64,000 bases of DNA from Lachnospiraceae bacterium (GCA_017622845.1 JAGAQJ010000045.1:1-64000), one strand, 5' to 3'; numbered from the stretch's first letter, positions 18,336 through 28,882 are shown. Numbers and translations: made by a program. The notes: a model not told the origin generated them from the sequence alone.

Positions 18336-18401
18336 ATATAACGAAATATGCCCCGGGTCAAGGGGATTCTGTATTTATTATATATAAAAAGGGACATCTT
18401 T

Positions 18402-18413
18402 GAAAGGGGTTTC
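18402..18413 (+). promoter_or_regulatory. LacI/cre-type operator before GH88
   Basis: GAAAGGGGTTTC within TGAAAGGGGTTTCA keeps both outer half-sites (GAAA/TTTC) and the 12-bp length of the perfect operator at 8314, with GG in place of the central CG. It lies about 120 nt before the GH88 start, downstream of a TATATAAA stretch. Confidence 0.5.
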
Positions 18414-18533
18414 AAATAAGAAATTCAAACTTTGGCAACAGTTTAGCAACGGCTCAGCCGGAGTTTGATATATTGTAGTAAAATTATCACGTTTTGAGGC
18501 CCGCGGAGGCGGAGCAGAAAGGAGTTCAAATAA

Positions 18534-19661
18534 ATGGACATGGATTGGGTACACGAGATGTACCGCAGGATTCTCGTAAAGGAAAATGCGGCAGCAAAGA
18601 GAAACAGAGATAAGATTCCCTACACAACAAAGGATGGCGTGTTTGACGACAGGGGGAAAAATGACATCTGCTGGTGGACAAACGGCTTCTGGGGCGGCAT
18701 GATGTGGCAGCTTTACCATGCGACGCATGAGCCTGTCTATCTGGAAAATGCGCTGCAGACGGAGATCAAGCTGGATGCAAATCTGATGAACCGTCAGGGC
18801 ATGGACCACGACAGCGGATTTAAGTGGCTGCCGACTGCTGTCGCACACTACCGCATGACAGGAGATAAGGCGTCGAGAAACAGGGCGCTTCTTGCGGCGG
18901 ATAATCTTGCAGGGCGTTTTAATCCCGTGGGAAAATTTATCCGTGCATGGAACAACTGGGACGGAAATGAGGACGGCTCTTTTGCCGGACGTGCCATCAT
19001 CGACTGCATGATGAATCTGCCGCTTTTATACTGGGCAGGTGAGGAGCTGCACGACCCCCGGTTCTGCCATATTGCAAAAATGCACGCTGATACAGCCATG
19101 AAATATTTTATACGCGAGGACGGTTCGGCAAAGCACATTGTGGAATTTGATGCACAGACAGGCGCGTATCTTCATTCTGTGGGCGGACAAGGCTATGGTC
19201 ATGGCTCTTCGTGGACAAGGGGGCAGGGCTGGGCGGTATATGGCTTTATACTCAGCTATCTTCATACCGGAGAGGAGCGGTATCTTGCCGTTTCAAAAAA
19301 GACAGCCGATTACTTTATTGCCAATATCCCGGATTCCGGACTGATACCGGTCGATTTCAGGCAGCCTCCTGAGCCGGCTTACGAGGATTCCACGGCAGCG
19401 GCCATAGCAGCCTGCGGCATGCTGGAGCTTGCAAAATATGTGCCGGAGAACGAGAAACAGACATATAAAAATGCCGCGATAAAGCTGCTGAAGGCACTGG
19501 CGGACAAGCGGTGCAATTGGGATGAGAACACTGACAATCTGCTTGAGAAATGTACTGCTGCATACCACGATGCAGAGCACGAATTTTCGATTATTTACGG
19601 CGACTATTATTTTATTGAAGCAATCTGGAAGCTCATGGGAACGGAGCTGTTTATCTGGTAG
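18534..19661 (+). CDS. GH88-type unsaturated glucuronyl hydrolase
   Basis: 375-aa (alpha/alpha)6-barrel enzyme. Members hydrate the C4-C5 double bond of the 4,5-unsaturated uronic acid left by polysaccharide lyases and release it. Candidate catalytic aspartates are Asp93 in MDHDSGFKW and Asp157 in AIIDCMMNLP, matching the Asp pair of characterised UGL. The substrate-contact loop GYGHGSSWTRGQGWAVYG is strongly conserved in the family. No signal peptide. AAAGGAG precedes ATG 18534. No lyase gene is in the window, so the unsaturated product must come from outside or from another locus. Confidence 0.92.
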   Translation: MDMDWVHEMYRRILVKENAAAKRNRDKIPYTTKDGVFDDRGKNDICWWTNGFWGGMMWQLYHATHEPVYLENALQTEIKLDANLMNRQGMDHDSGFKWLPTAVAHYRMTGDKASRNRALLAADNLAGRFNPVGKFIRAWNNWDGNEDGSFAGRAIIDCMMNLPLLYWAGEELHDPRFCHIAKMHADTAMKYFIREDGSAKHIVEFDAQTGAYLHSVGGQGYGHGSSWTRGQGWAVYGFILSYLHTGEERYLAVSKKTADYFIANIPDSGLIPVDFRQPPEPAYEDSTAAAIAACGMLELAKYVPENEKQTYKNAAIKLLKALADKRCNWDENTDNLLEKCTAAYHDAEHEFSIIYGDYYFIEAIWKLMGTELFIW

Positions 19662-19731
19662 CTGTCAGGAATTGCCGTGTGATGCAGCTTCCGATATCAA
19701 TATCTATATATAGAAAGGCAGGGTTAAACGC

Positions 19732-21792
19732 GTGAAGAACAGATTTGAACCCAAAACAATTGATAATACATTAAGCCCGTATACTGGGCTGACAAGAGAG
19801 AGCTGGATTGAAGCCGCCGAATATCTGTTGAGCGGAATTTTCCAGAATATAAAGGATTTCAAAGACCCTGTGGTAATGCCGAGAAAAGAGACAAAGGTGA
19901 CCTATCCGCACAGCAGTGAGGCAGTGTGGGAGCAGAAGGCGGAATATTTTGAGGGTCTGGCGCGCTCCCTTTTTATCGCAGCGCCGCTGATACATATCAA
20001 ACCGGAGCTGACATTAAATGACATCTGTGTCAGAAATTATTATAAGAGCCACATTCTTAGGGCATGCACGCCGGGGGACAGCGTGTATGTGGGAAGTTAT
20101 GCCGAATGTAAGGAGCTTTCCAAAGACCCGAATCCATTCCGCGCGTTCCAGCAGACTGTTGAGACGTGTGCTCTGGTTATCTGCTTATGGATGAGCAGAG
20201 AGGAGATATGGGATACTTACACAAAAGAAGAAAAGGATATCATAGCGGATTTCCTGCTTGATTATGCACATGGAAATACTGTTCCGCAGAACTGGCGTCT
20301 TTTTAATATGCTTGATATGGCATTTCTCCATATGGAGGGCTATGAAATTGATGCAGACATTATGAGAGAGCATGCGCAGGCAATTCTTTCCTACTATGCC
20401 GGAGACGGATGGTACCGTGACGGTCAGTCCTTTGACTATTATTCCTGCTGGGCGTTTAATGTCTATGCGCCGCTCTGGAACCAGTGGTACGGTTATGAAC
20501 ATGAGCCGTATCTTGCTGCACGGTTTGAGGAGAATTCCAATGCGCTGATGAAGACGTATGCGGATTTCTTTGATGAGGACGGATTTACGAATATGTGGGG
20601 CAGAAGCAATATTTACCGCAATGCGGCGACCAGCGCCTTTGACGGGAATATGATGCTGCGCAGCTTTGAGGCGGACCCCGGGCTTGCAAGGCGCATTTCG
20701 TCCGGCTCCCTCATGCAGTTTATGGGGCGCGATGATTTCCTGTACAAGGGAGTGCCGACGCTTGGCTTCTACGGTCAGTTTATGCCGCTGGTTCAGGGAT
20801 ACTCGTGTGCGGAATCGCCGTTCTGGCTTGGAAAGGCATTTCTGTGCCTGCATCTGCCTGCCGACCATCCCTTTTGGACGGCAAAGGAGAACAACGGAAC
20901 CTGGGAAAAGCTGCAGGGGAAGGAGGTAAAAACAACGACACTGGACGGGCCTGCCCTGTGCTTTACCAATCACAAGGCAAACGGCGAGACAATACTCAGA
21001 ACCGGAAAGGTGGTCAAGCACAAATCTGATGAGCACGGCATGTGGAATTATTCCAAGCTGTGCTATAACACGAAATATCCATGGGAGTCGGCGCCTGCAA
21101 GGGATGTGGAGGCGCAGCAGTATGTTCTGCATGATGTGACAAGCGATACCTGTGACAAGGCAAATGCGACCTTCTGGCATGGTGAAAAGAAAGGGGTGCT
21201 TTACCGCAGGCAGTTTTTCGGCTATGAGACAGAGACGGAGGACCACTGGGTTCAGGCGGTCAATCTGGCAGATTATCCCGTGGCGTATGGAATCATGCGT
21301 GCAGACAGGCTCCGGCTTTTTAAAAAGCCGGTAGAGCTTACGCTTGGAGCCTATGGCTTCCCGGACAACGGAACAGAAATTCTGACAATGGAAGAGGAGC
21401 TGGAAGGCGGAAAAGCAAAGGCTGTGGTTTTGAAAGGAAAGGATTTTACAGGACGGGAGAAGCAGCTTGCCATGACCATCTATGACGGATGGGATGAGCT
21501 GAAGGTCATCAGCAGCACGGGAACCAATCCCGACTCTGAAAACTCCCTGATTGTGTATGCTTCGACTGCGAGAAGGAACCACAACCATTATGAGCAGGCA
21601 GTGCTTATCTCGCAGGTGCTTACCAAGGAAGAAACAGCGGATTTTACAAAGGATGAGCTGTTCCCGATTCAGAGCATCACCTACACCGACCCGCAGGCAA
21701 AGGGCGGATATGGACCTGTCACCATCACGCATAAGGACGGAACGGTAAAAGTAATTGATTTTGATGCAATCGAGGGACAGCTTATGCTGTGA
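19732..21792 (+). CDS. DUF2264 family protein, probable uronate/glycan-active enzyme
   Basis: 686 aa from GTG 19732 (AAAGGCAGGG upstream). The N-terminal two-thirds is rich in Trp/Tyr and alpha-helical (WRLFNMLDMAFLHMEGYEID, YAGDGWYRDGQSFDYYSCWA), as in DUF2264 alpha-toroid proteins. The C-terminal third is beta-rich. DUF2264 proteins recur in loci for acidic polysaccharides. My recollection is that some relatives are beta-glucuronidases, but I cannot confirm that from here. It follows GH88 by 70 bp in the same direction and probably shares its transcript. Its 3' end overlaps the convergent FliB gene by 11 bp. Confidence 0.85.
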   Translation: MKNRFEPKTIDNTLSPYTGLTRESWIEAAEYLLSGIFQNIKDFKDPVVMPRKETKVTYPHSSEAVWEQKAEYFEGLARSLFIAAPLIHIKPELTLNDICVRNYYKSHILRACTPGDSVYVGSYAECKELSKDPNPFRAFQQTVETCALVICLWMSREEIWDTYTKEEKDIIADFLLDYAHGNTVPQNWRLFNMLDMAFLHMEGYEIDADIMREHAQAILSYYAGDGWYRDGQSFDYYSCWAFNVYAPLWNQWYGYEHEPYLAARFEENSNALMKTYADFFDEDGFTNMWGRSNIYRNAATSAFDGNMMLRSFEADPGLARRISSGSLMQFMGRDDFLYKGVPTLGFYGQFMPLVQGYSCAESPFWLGKAFLCLHLPADHPFWTAKENNGTWEKLQGKEVKTTTLDGPALCFTNHKANGETILRTGKVVKHKSDEHGMWNYSKLCYNTKYPWESAPARDVEAQQYVLHDVTSDTCDKANATFWHGEKKGVLYRRQFFGYETETEDHWVQAVNLADYPVAYGIMRADRLRLFKKPVELTLGAYGFPDNGTEILTMEEELEGGKAKAVVLKGKDFTGREKQLAMTIYDGWDELKVISSTGTNPDSENSLIVYASTARRNHNHYEQAVLISQVLTKEETADFTKDELFPIQSITYTDPQAKGGYGPVTITHKDGTVKVIDFDAIEGQLML

Positions 21793-22858
21793 TATGCTTC
21801 AGGGCGTCTTCTAACTGAGGCGCCCTTCTTTCATATACAGCAATGATTCTGGCAAGCTCCTCTGTTGTGACAAAGCTTCTTTTTTCGGCGTAAAGAGCAA
21901 TAAACACCCAGAGCATATTCGCTTTGGCAATTCCGAACAGCAGGTGTTTTGAAAAGCTGTAGTCTTCAAAAATATCAAGAAAGCTTGTCTGGAGATAATA
22001 TGCATAATACTGGTTCAGCAGCTTATCCGAATCGGGAATCTTCTGCCGGAAAACGGCTTCCAGAGCGGCGAGCCTGCGATTGGCAGCATCAGGGCTTCTG
22101 CGGTTTAGGCCACAGAAGCTTTTGATATATTTTCTGCACAGACGGTACAAAAAAGGTGACAGCGTTTTCAGGCTGGGATGGTAAAATCCATTAAAAAACA
22201 ATTGATTCATCATGGTACAGTCAAAAATATAACGGTTTTTGTCGTTATAATACAGCGGACTTGGCAGTGGTGTCCTGCTCAGGCAGGCGTTCTGTGCATC
22301 GCGTCCGTATTGCAGGAACGCCATACTGTCAAAGCTTATGCCGTCATCAAGCATTTGTATCAGCTCTGTTCTTGCCTGAAGCAGGTAACGCAGAAATTCC
22401 TCGTCGTCATTTGTCGTGTTGACTTCATACCGGACTTCGCCTTCCGTGACATGAAAGACAAAGGGCTGATTGCCCGCAGCAGCTTTAAGAAACAGCCTTG
22501 CGGCCTCGGGACACGCCAGATAGAGCGTTTCTTCACAGAAAAAACCAAAATTGCAGAGCTGTCTGGGAAACTGGACGCAAACAAGCGGCATATACTGCGT
22601 TCCGGATTTTTTCTGCAGCGAACAGAGCCGGTCTGTTCCCCAAAAGGGACAGCCGCGGACCGTATTGCGAAACGATACGATATCGTCTTTCTTCTCAATC
22701 AGGCAGCGCAGCACCGTGCCGAATATACCCTTTTCAGTTAAATACTTCTTGTACATTTCCTCATCAATGGGAACCCTCCAGCCGCGGCAGCAGCTTACAG
22801 GACACGCTGCGCCCGTGCATTGGAAATCCTCATAGATGGAAATACGTCTGATTTGCAT
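21782..22858 (-). CDS. fliB: FliB-type flagellin lysine N-methylase
   Basis: 358 aa. The cysteine-rich N-terminal part (CTGAACPVSCCRGWRVPID, CPFWGTDRLCSLQKKSG, VCVQFPRQL) matches the FliB/YkgJ-like family whose founding member methylates flagellin lysines. The rest is helical without recognisable motif. ATG 22856-22858 on the reverse strand follows GAGGTG. No flagellar gene is adjacent, but the receptor at 229 and the HD-GYP genes fit a motile host. A role on other surface proteins cannot be excluded. Confidence 0.82.
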   Translation of the reverse strand: MQIRRISIYEDFQCTGAACPVSCCRGWRVPIDEEMYKKYLTEKGIFGTVLRCLIEKKDDIVSFRNTVRGCPFWGTDRLCSLQKKSGTQYMPLVCVQFPRQLCNFGFFCEETLYLACPEAARLFLKAAAGNQPFVFHVTEGEVRYEVNTTNDDEEFLRYLLQARTELIQMLDDGISFDSMAFLQYGRDAQNACLSRTPLPSPLYYNDKNRYIFDCTMMNQLFFNGFYHPSLKTLSPFLYRLCRKYIKSFCGLNRRSPDAANRRLAALEAVFRQKIPDSDKLLNQYYAYYLQTSFLDIFEDYSFSKHLLFGIAKANMLWVFIALYAEKRSFVTTEELARIIAVYERRAPQLEDALKHITA

Positions 22859-22954
22859 TGGTTTGATGCACCTCGAATCTGCAATGGTTTGTCCATTATA
22901 GGACTATTATGCAGTTTATCGGAAAAAGCGGCGGAATGCAAGAGGAAGCAATGA

Positions 22955-22979
22955 CAATAATCCATAAGGCTGAACTGTT
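22955..22979 (+). repeat. Element end fragment
   Basis: AATAATCCATAAGGCTGAACTGTTGCC matches the right end of the composite element at 52719, with no partner end nearby. It is a solo relic about 30 bp before the tetR -35 box. Confidence 0.6.
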
Positions 22980-23010
22980 GCCAGGCGCGTGGGAGGAAAT
23001 GGTAAAAGTA

Positions 23011-23065
23011 TTGACAAATAAAGATTGCATGTTATAATAGAAACAGTGTTACGGTAACGCTGTTT
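23011..23065 (+). promoter_or_regulatory. tetR promoter with palindromic operator
   Basis: TTGACA 23011-23016, 16-nt spacer, TATAAT 23033-23038. Immediately after it, AAACAGTGTTAC (23041-23052) and GTAACGCTGTTT (23054-23065) form an inverted repeat around one base, covering the transcription start. This is the expected position for autorepression by the downstream TetR protein. Confidence 0.75.
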
Positions 23066-23163
23066 CTTTATATGTACGAGTCTGTAAGGATATTAGCAGG
23101 GCTGCACAGGCGAGGCACGGCGGGAAGGACAGAGCCAGCTCGATTAAGGCAAGGAGGAATGAA

Positions 23164-23766
23164 TTGAAAAAACAGGCGGAAGGAGTCACGGAGAAAATTC
23201 TGTCAGCCGCGGAACAGGAATTTCTCACCTATGGCTTCAAAGATGCGAGTCTGCGGCGGATATGCGCTGCAAGCGGAGTGAGCACACATTCTCTCTATAC
23301 CCGTTTCGGAGATAAGGAGGGACTTTTCGACGCATTGGTGAAAGCTGCTGCGGACGGTTTGATGGAGGTTTATCTTGCGTCTGTCGGCTCCCTGGAGGGA
23401 TGCAAAGATTATCCCGGCATGACAGATGCAGGGCGCAGAGGCACAGATGAGGTGCTGGAATATGTTTATCAGCATTTTACGGCGTTTCAATTAATTTTCT
23501 GCCATTCGGCAGGAACAAAATATGCAGATTATCTCGACCTGCTTTCAGAAATCGAGGAAAGAGCATATCAGGAAATGCTTCATCAACTGAAAGGAAATAT
23601 GACAGATTTGGATAAATTTTTTATCCATGTAGTCTGCGCCGGTTCCTGGCAGCCGGTGTATGAGGTGGTCTCCCATGATATTCCTCTGGAAGCGGCAAAA
23701 CGCTTCATGGAGCTGCAAATGCAATATCATTATGCAGGATGGGAGGCAGTATTAGGACTTCTGTGA
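23164..23766 (+). CDS. TetR-family regulator of the ABC exporter
   Basis: 200 aa from TTG 23164, 7 nt after AAGGAGG; an ATG at 23159 closes after two codons. The N-terminal helix-turn-helix is clear (ILSAAEQEFLTYGFKDASLR, ICAASGVSTHSLYTRFGDKE). The C-terminal domain is helical and would bind the inducer. It lies 93 bp before two ABC half-transporters in the same direction and most likely represses them and itself. Confidence 0.92.
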   Translation: MKKQAEGVTEKILSAAEQEFLTYGFKDASLRRICAASGVSTHSLYTRFGDKEGLFDALVKAAADGLMEVYLASVGSLEGCKDYPGMTDAGRRGTDEVLEYVYQHFTAFQLIFCHSAGTKYADYLDLLSEIEERAYQEMLHQLKGNMTDLDKFFIHVVCAGSWQPVYEVVSHDIPLEAAKRFMELQMQYHYAGWEAVLGLL

Positions 23767-23792
23767 GGGAAGTCCTTAAAAAATCATTATTG

Positions 23793-23808
23793 GTTAGTCA
23801 AATCTAAC
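23793..23808 (+). promoter_or_regulatory. GTTAG-N6-CTAAC inverted repeat before the ABC exporter
   Basis: GTTAG 23793-23797 and CTAAC 23804-23808, perfect 5-6-5 dyad in the tetR/ABC gap. The identical arrangement occurs at 27444-27459 before enolase. It is likely a regulator binding site, perhaps of the adjacent TetR. Confidence 0.55.
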
Positions 23809-23859
23809 ATTTATTAGGAATGGGCTGTTTCAGCCGCCCAAGGGGCATGGAGGTAGTAT

Positions 23860-25635
23860 ATGATGGAAACGAAAAAAGACAAAAAAGGCGCCATGAGCTA
23901 TCTGATGGAGTGGCTCGGCACGGATAAGTCCAAATTTATACGCAGTATTCTGTTTGCAGTATTGAATGTTGTGTTTAAAGTAGTTCCTTATTTTATCATT
24001 GGGGACGTCATTAGAAGGCTGCTGGAAGGAGAGCGGAAAACAGATATTTTTGTGACAAGGATTCTTTTGATTGCGCTGAGTTTTGTGATTTCAGAGACTT
24101 TCCGGTATTTTTCCACAAGCCTTTCCCACAAAGCGACCTTTGTGATACTGGCAAATATCAGGAAAGCGGCGTGCGATAAGCTGGCGCGGGTTCCGCTCGG
24201 ATATGTGAAGGATACAGGCTCGGGAACCTTTAAGAACATTATCGTGGAGCGCATCGACAGCATGGAGACTACGATGGCGCACATTGTGCCGGAATTTACC
24301 TCCGGGCTTCTGGCGCCGGTCATCATGATGGTGTATTTTTTCACGATTGACTGGCGGCTTGCGCTTCTTGAGTTTGTCCCAATGATTATTGGACTGCTTG
24401 CCATGGGCGGTATGATGATCGGATATGAGGAGAGCTTTCAGAACAGCATTGCCAAGACAAAAGCGCTCAATGACGCAGCAGTGGAGTACATAAACGGTAT
24501 CGAGGTCATTAAGGCATTCGGAAAAGCAGAAAAATCTTACGATAAATTTGTTACTGCTGCAAGAGAAGGGGCGGACTGTTTTATCGAATGGATGCGGCGC
24601 TGCAATATCTGGCAGGGAATGATGCTGACAGTGACGCCATATACTCTGCTGACGGTGCTGCCCTTTGGCGCATGGTTCGTGATGAAGGGAAGTCTTGCTC
24701 CGGCGGATTTTGTGATGTGTATTCTTCTGGCGCTGGGTGTGACGGCTCCCATGACCACCATGATGGGATATGTGGACGATATCAGCAAAATGGGGACGAT
24801 TTTCGGCGAGGTCATTGGCATTCTGGAGCATGATGAGTTAAAGCGTCCTGAGAAGAGCAGGAAGATGCCGGCAGATTATTCAGTAGAGCTGAAAGGCGTT
24901 AAGTTTGGCTACCATGAGAAGGAGATTCTGCATGGTATCGATATGAAAATGCCGCAGGGAACGGTTAATGCCATCGTGGGACCGTCAGGAAGCGGTAAAT
25001 CTACGATTGCCAGGCTGATTGCGTCCATGTGGGATGTGAGCGGCGGAAGCATCTTGATTGGCGGCGTGGATATCAGGGAACTGGAGCTTACGGATTACAG
25101 CCGGAATATCGCCTATGTCTCTCAGGATAATTACCTGTTTGACGATACCGTCATGGAAAATATACGCATGGGCAGGCAGGGTGCGACAGATGAGGAGGTT
25201 ATAAAGGCGGCAAAGGACAGCGGCTGCTACGAGTTTATCATGCAGCTGGAGCATGGGTTCCATACGGTAGCCGGCGGTGCGGGAGGGCATCTCTCGGGTG
25301 GGGAGAGGCAGCGGATATCCATTGCCCGTGCCATGCTGAAAAATGCGCCGGTTATCATTTTGGACGAAGCAACGGCATACACAGACCCGGAGAACGAGGC
25401 GGTCATTCAGGCCTCTGTGGCAAAGCTGGTACGAGGAAAAACGCTGATTGTCATTGCACACCGGCTTTCTACCATTGCGGACGCAGACAACATTTTTGTC
25501 ATCAAGGATGGAACCCTTGCAGAGAAGGGAAAACATAAGGAGCTGCTTGCAAAGAACGGCATTTACAAACAGATGTGGGAGAGCCACATATCCGTAAAGG
25601 ATTCTGCTTTGGAGGGAGGCGCGGCAAATGCTTAA
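23860..25635 (+). CDS. ABC exporter half-transporter A (membrane + ATPase)
   Basis: 591 aa. Residues about 25-310 hold six membrane helices; the ATPase domain follows. It has Walker A GPSGSGKST, signature LSGGERQR, Walker B VIILDEAT and H-loop AHRLST. Both the signature and the Walker B Asp-Glu look intact, so this half should be active. The segment after Walker B reads AYTDPENE where most have SALD. GGAGG precedes ATG 23860. It overlaps the next half-transporter by 8 bp, so the two form a heterodimer, exporting a drug, peptide or siderophore-like compound. Confidence 0.94.
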   Translation: MMETKKDKKGAMSYLMEWLGTDKSKFIRSILFAVLNVVFKVVPYFIIGDVIRRLLEGERKTDIFVTRILLIALSFVISETFRYFSTSLSHKATFVILANIRKAACDKLARVPLGYVKDTGSGTFKNIIVERIDSMETTMAHIVPEFTSGLLAPVIMMVYFFTIDWRLALLEFVPMIIGLLAMGGMMIGYEESFQNSIAKTKALNDAAVEYINGIEVIKAFGKAEKSYDKFVTAAREGADCFIEWMRRCNIWQGMMLTVTPYTLLTVLPFGAWFVMKGSLAPADFVMCILLALGVTAPMTTMMGYVDDISKMGTIFGEVIGILEHDELKRPEKSRKMPADYSVELKGVKFGYHEKEILHGIDMKMPQGTVNAIVGPSGSGKSTIARLIASMWDVSGGSILIGGVDIRELELTDYSRNIAYVSQDNYLFDDTVMENIRMGRQGATDEEVIKAAKDSGCYEFIMQLEHGFHTVAGGAGGHLSGGERQRISIARAMLKNAPVIILDEATAYTDPENEAVIQASVAKLVRGKTLIVIAHRLSTIADADNIFVIKDGTLAEKGKHKELLAKNGIYKQMWESHISVKDSALEGGAANA

Positions 25636-27373
25636 TATATTGAGAAAATTCTTTGATTTTGTAGGAGAGAAGAATAAAAAGAAATTCCAGGTGTCCATTG
25701 TTCTGAGTATTTTTCAGGCGCTCAGCGCTGCCATGAAGATTCCGGCAATTATGCTGGTACTGCAGGCGATGATAGAAGAACGGCTTACAGGGACGGTGAT
25801 TCTGCAGGCGCTTGCCATTATGCTGGGAGGGCTTTTGGTGGAAAATGCGGTGAAGTATAAGGCGACCATGCTCCAGACAGAGGGCGGCTATGACGGCGCG
25901 GCGTTTAAACGGATTGAGATTGCAGAGCATCTGCGCTATCTGCCGATGGGATATTTTAATCAAAACAGTCTGGGAAGCATTACCTCTGTGACGACAAATA
26001 CCATGGAGCATCTGGCAGATATCGGTACGAGAGCGGTTATGCTGAGTACCTCCGGATTAATTGATACAGGTGTGATTTTGCTGCTGGTATTGATTTACGA
26101 CTGGCGGATTGGACTTGTTGGGATTCTGGGTACGGCGTTATTTCTGATAATGAACGCATATATGCAGGGCAAGTCAACCGCAGCGGCTGCGGATAAAGTG
26201 GAGTGCGACCGGGTGCTGGTTTCACAGATTATGGAGTACCTGCAGGGAATTGCCGAGGTCAAGTCCTACAATCTGTTCGGGAAGACTACGAAGAAATTAA
26301 ATGACGCCATTGACCGTGCAAGGGCGGCGGTTACTGCCGCCGAGGTGACATTTATGCCCCATATCACGGTACAGAACATTGTCTGCAAGCTGACGGGCGC
26401 GGCTATGATGCTCTGCTCTGTGCTTCTGTTTCTGAATGGAAAGATGGAACTGCTTATCTGCATTGGAATGTCTGTCTGTGCGTTTATGATATTTCAATCT
26501 CTGGAATTGGCGGGTGCCTTTTCCTCTCTGCTGCGGATGATTGATTTCTGTGTGGATAAAGGGCAGGAGATTATGGATATTCCGGGTATGGACATTGACG
26601 GCAAGGATATCACACCGGCTCATTATGGCATTGAACTCAAGGATGTGACGTTCAGTTACGAGAAACGAAAGATTATCGACGGGATTTCTCTCAAAATTCC
26701 CGAAAAGACAACGACGGCAATCGTGGGACCCTCCGGCGGCGGAAAAACGACGCTCTGCAGCCTGATTGCCCGGTTCTGGGATTTGGACAGCGGAAGTGTG
26801 ACGCTGGACGGCAGAGACGTGCGGGAGTACAGCGTAGACAGCCTGATGAAGAATTTCAGCTTTGTGTTCCAGAATGTCTATCTGTTCTCGGACACGATAG
26901 CCAACAATATCCGTTTCGGAAAAGAGAACGCGTCCATGGATGAGGTTATCCTTGCGGCGAAGAAAGCCTGCTGTCATGATTTTATCATGGAGCTGCCGGA
27001 GGGCTATAATACGGTCATCGGGGAAGGCGGAGCAACGCTGTCCGGAGGAGAGAAGCAGCGGATATCCATTGCAAGGGCGATTATGAAGGATTCGCCCATC
27101 ATAATTCTGGATGAAGCCACGGCAAACGTGGACCCCGAAAACGAAAAGGAGCTTGTGGATGCCATTGAAAGCCTGACGAAGGAGAAGACAATTATTATGA
27201 TTGCACACAGACTTAAGACTGTGCGGAGCGCGGATCAGATTGTGGTAGTAAACCATGGTAGGATTGAACAGCTCGGAAAGCATGAGGAGCTGATGCAGCA
27301 GGACGGCATTTACCGAAGGTTTGTAAGCGCAAGGGAGCTTGCGGCAGGATGGAAGCTGAACAGTAATCTTTAA
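25628..27373 (+). CDS. ABC exporter half-transporter B (membrane + ATPase)
   Basis: 581 aa with the same layout: six membrane helices, then Walker A GPSGGGKTT, signature LSGGEKQR, Walker B IIILDEAT (ANVDPENE) and AHRLKT. Both catalytic Glu residues are present, unlike exporters with one degenerate site. The start ATG lies inside the end of the preceding gene, with GGAGG at 25615, so translation is coupled. Confidence 0.94.
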   Translation: MLNILRKFFDFVGEKNKKKFQVSIVLSIFQALSAAMKIPAIMLVLQAMIEERLTGTVILQALAIMLGGLLVENAVKYKATMLQTEGGYDGAAFKRIEIAEHLRYLPMGYFNQNSLGSITSVTTNTMEHLADIGTRAVMLSTSGLIDTGVILLLVLIYDWRIGLVGILGTALFLIMNAYMQGKSTAAAADKVECDRVLVSQIMEYLQGIAEVKSYNLFGKTTKKLNDAIDRARAAVTAAEVTFMPHITVQNIVCKLTGAAMMLCSVLLFLNGKMELLICIGMSVCAFMIFQSLELAGAFSSLLRMIDFCVDKGQEIMDIPGMDIDGKDITPAHYGIELKDVTFSYEKRKIIDGISLKIPEKTTTAIVGPSGGGKTTLCSLIARFWDLDSGSVTLDGRDVREYSVDSLMKNFSFVFQNVYLFSDTIANNIRFGKENASMDEVILAAKKACCHDFIMELPEGYNTVIGEGGATLSGGEKQRISIARAIMKDSPIIILDEATANVDPENEKELVDAIESLTKEKTIIMIAHRLKTVRSADQIVVVNHGRIEQLGKHEELMQQDGIYRRFVSARELAAGWKLNSNL

Positions 27374-27388
27374 AGTCGGATAAACGGA

Positions 27389-27404
27389 AATTGTTCAGCC
27401 ATGC
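27389..27404 (+). repeat. R4 left-end fragment
   Basis: AATTGTTCAGCCATGC matches the first 12 bases of the R4 elements at 49207 and 63062. No right end is nearby. It sits only a few bases before the enolase -35 box. Confidence 0.5.
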
Positions 27405-27407
27405 CCA

Positions 27408-27459
27408 TTGACTTTCTTTGTAGAATATGCTAGTCTAATATTAGTTAGAAATAACTAAC
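27408..27459 (+). promoter_or_regulatory. Enolase promoter and GTTAG-N6-CTAAC operator
   Basis: TTGACT 27408-27413, 17-nt spacer, TAGTCT 27431-27436 as a moderate -10. GTTAG (27444-27448) and CTAAC (27455-27459) just downstream repeat the dyad before the ABC exporter, placed where a repressor would block initiation. Confidence 0.55.
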
Positions 27460-27503
27460 CACACACGAATAAATCATGTGGACTCCCCAGAAGCGATTCT
27501 GTT

Positions 27504-27530
27504 TCCCCGGATGCTGCTGACTTCCGGGGA
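27504..27530 (+). other. Leader hairpin before enolase
   Basis: TCCCCGGA (27504-27511) pairs with TCCGGGGA (27523-27530) around an 11-nt loop. No T-run follows, so it is not a typical terminator. It may stabilise the mRNA or bind a factor. Confidence 0.45.
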
Positions 27531-27560
27531 GGGATTCTGCAAATATAAAAAGGAGACTGA

Positions 27561-28862
<1,302 letters not shown>

Positions 28863-28882
28863 AAAAACGTTGGATAAAACAA

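Noticed and set aside
20185-21732. Long open frame on the minus strand (515 codons) opposite the DUF2264 gene
   Set aside because: Composition is Leu/Arg/His/Cys-rich with no domain or ribosome-binding site; it is a codon-bias shadow of the DUF2264 gene.
24091-24831. Minus-strand frame of 246 codons opposite the ABC exporter
   Set aside because: His/Arg/Gln-rich shadow without motifs or ribosome-binding site.
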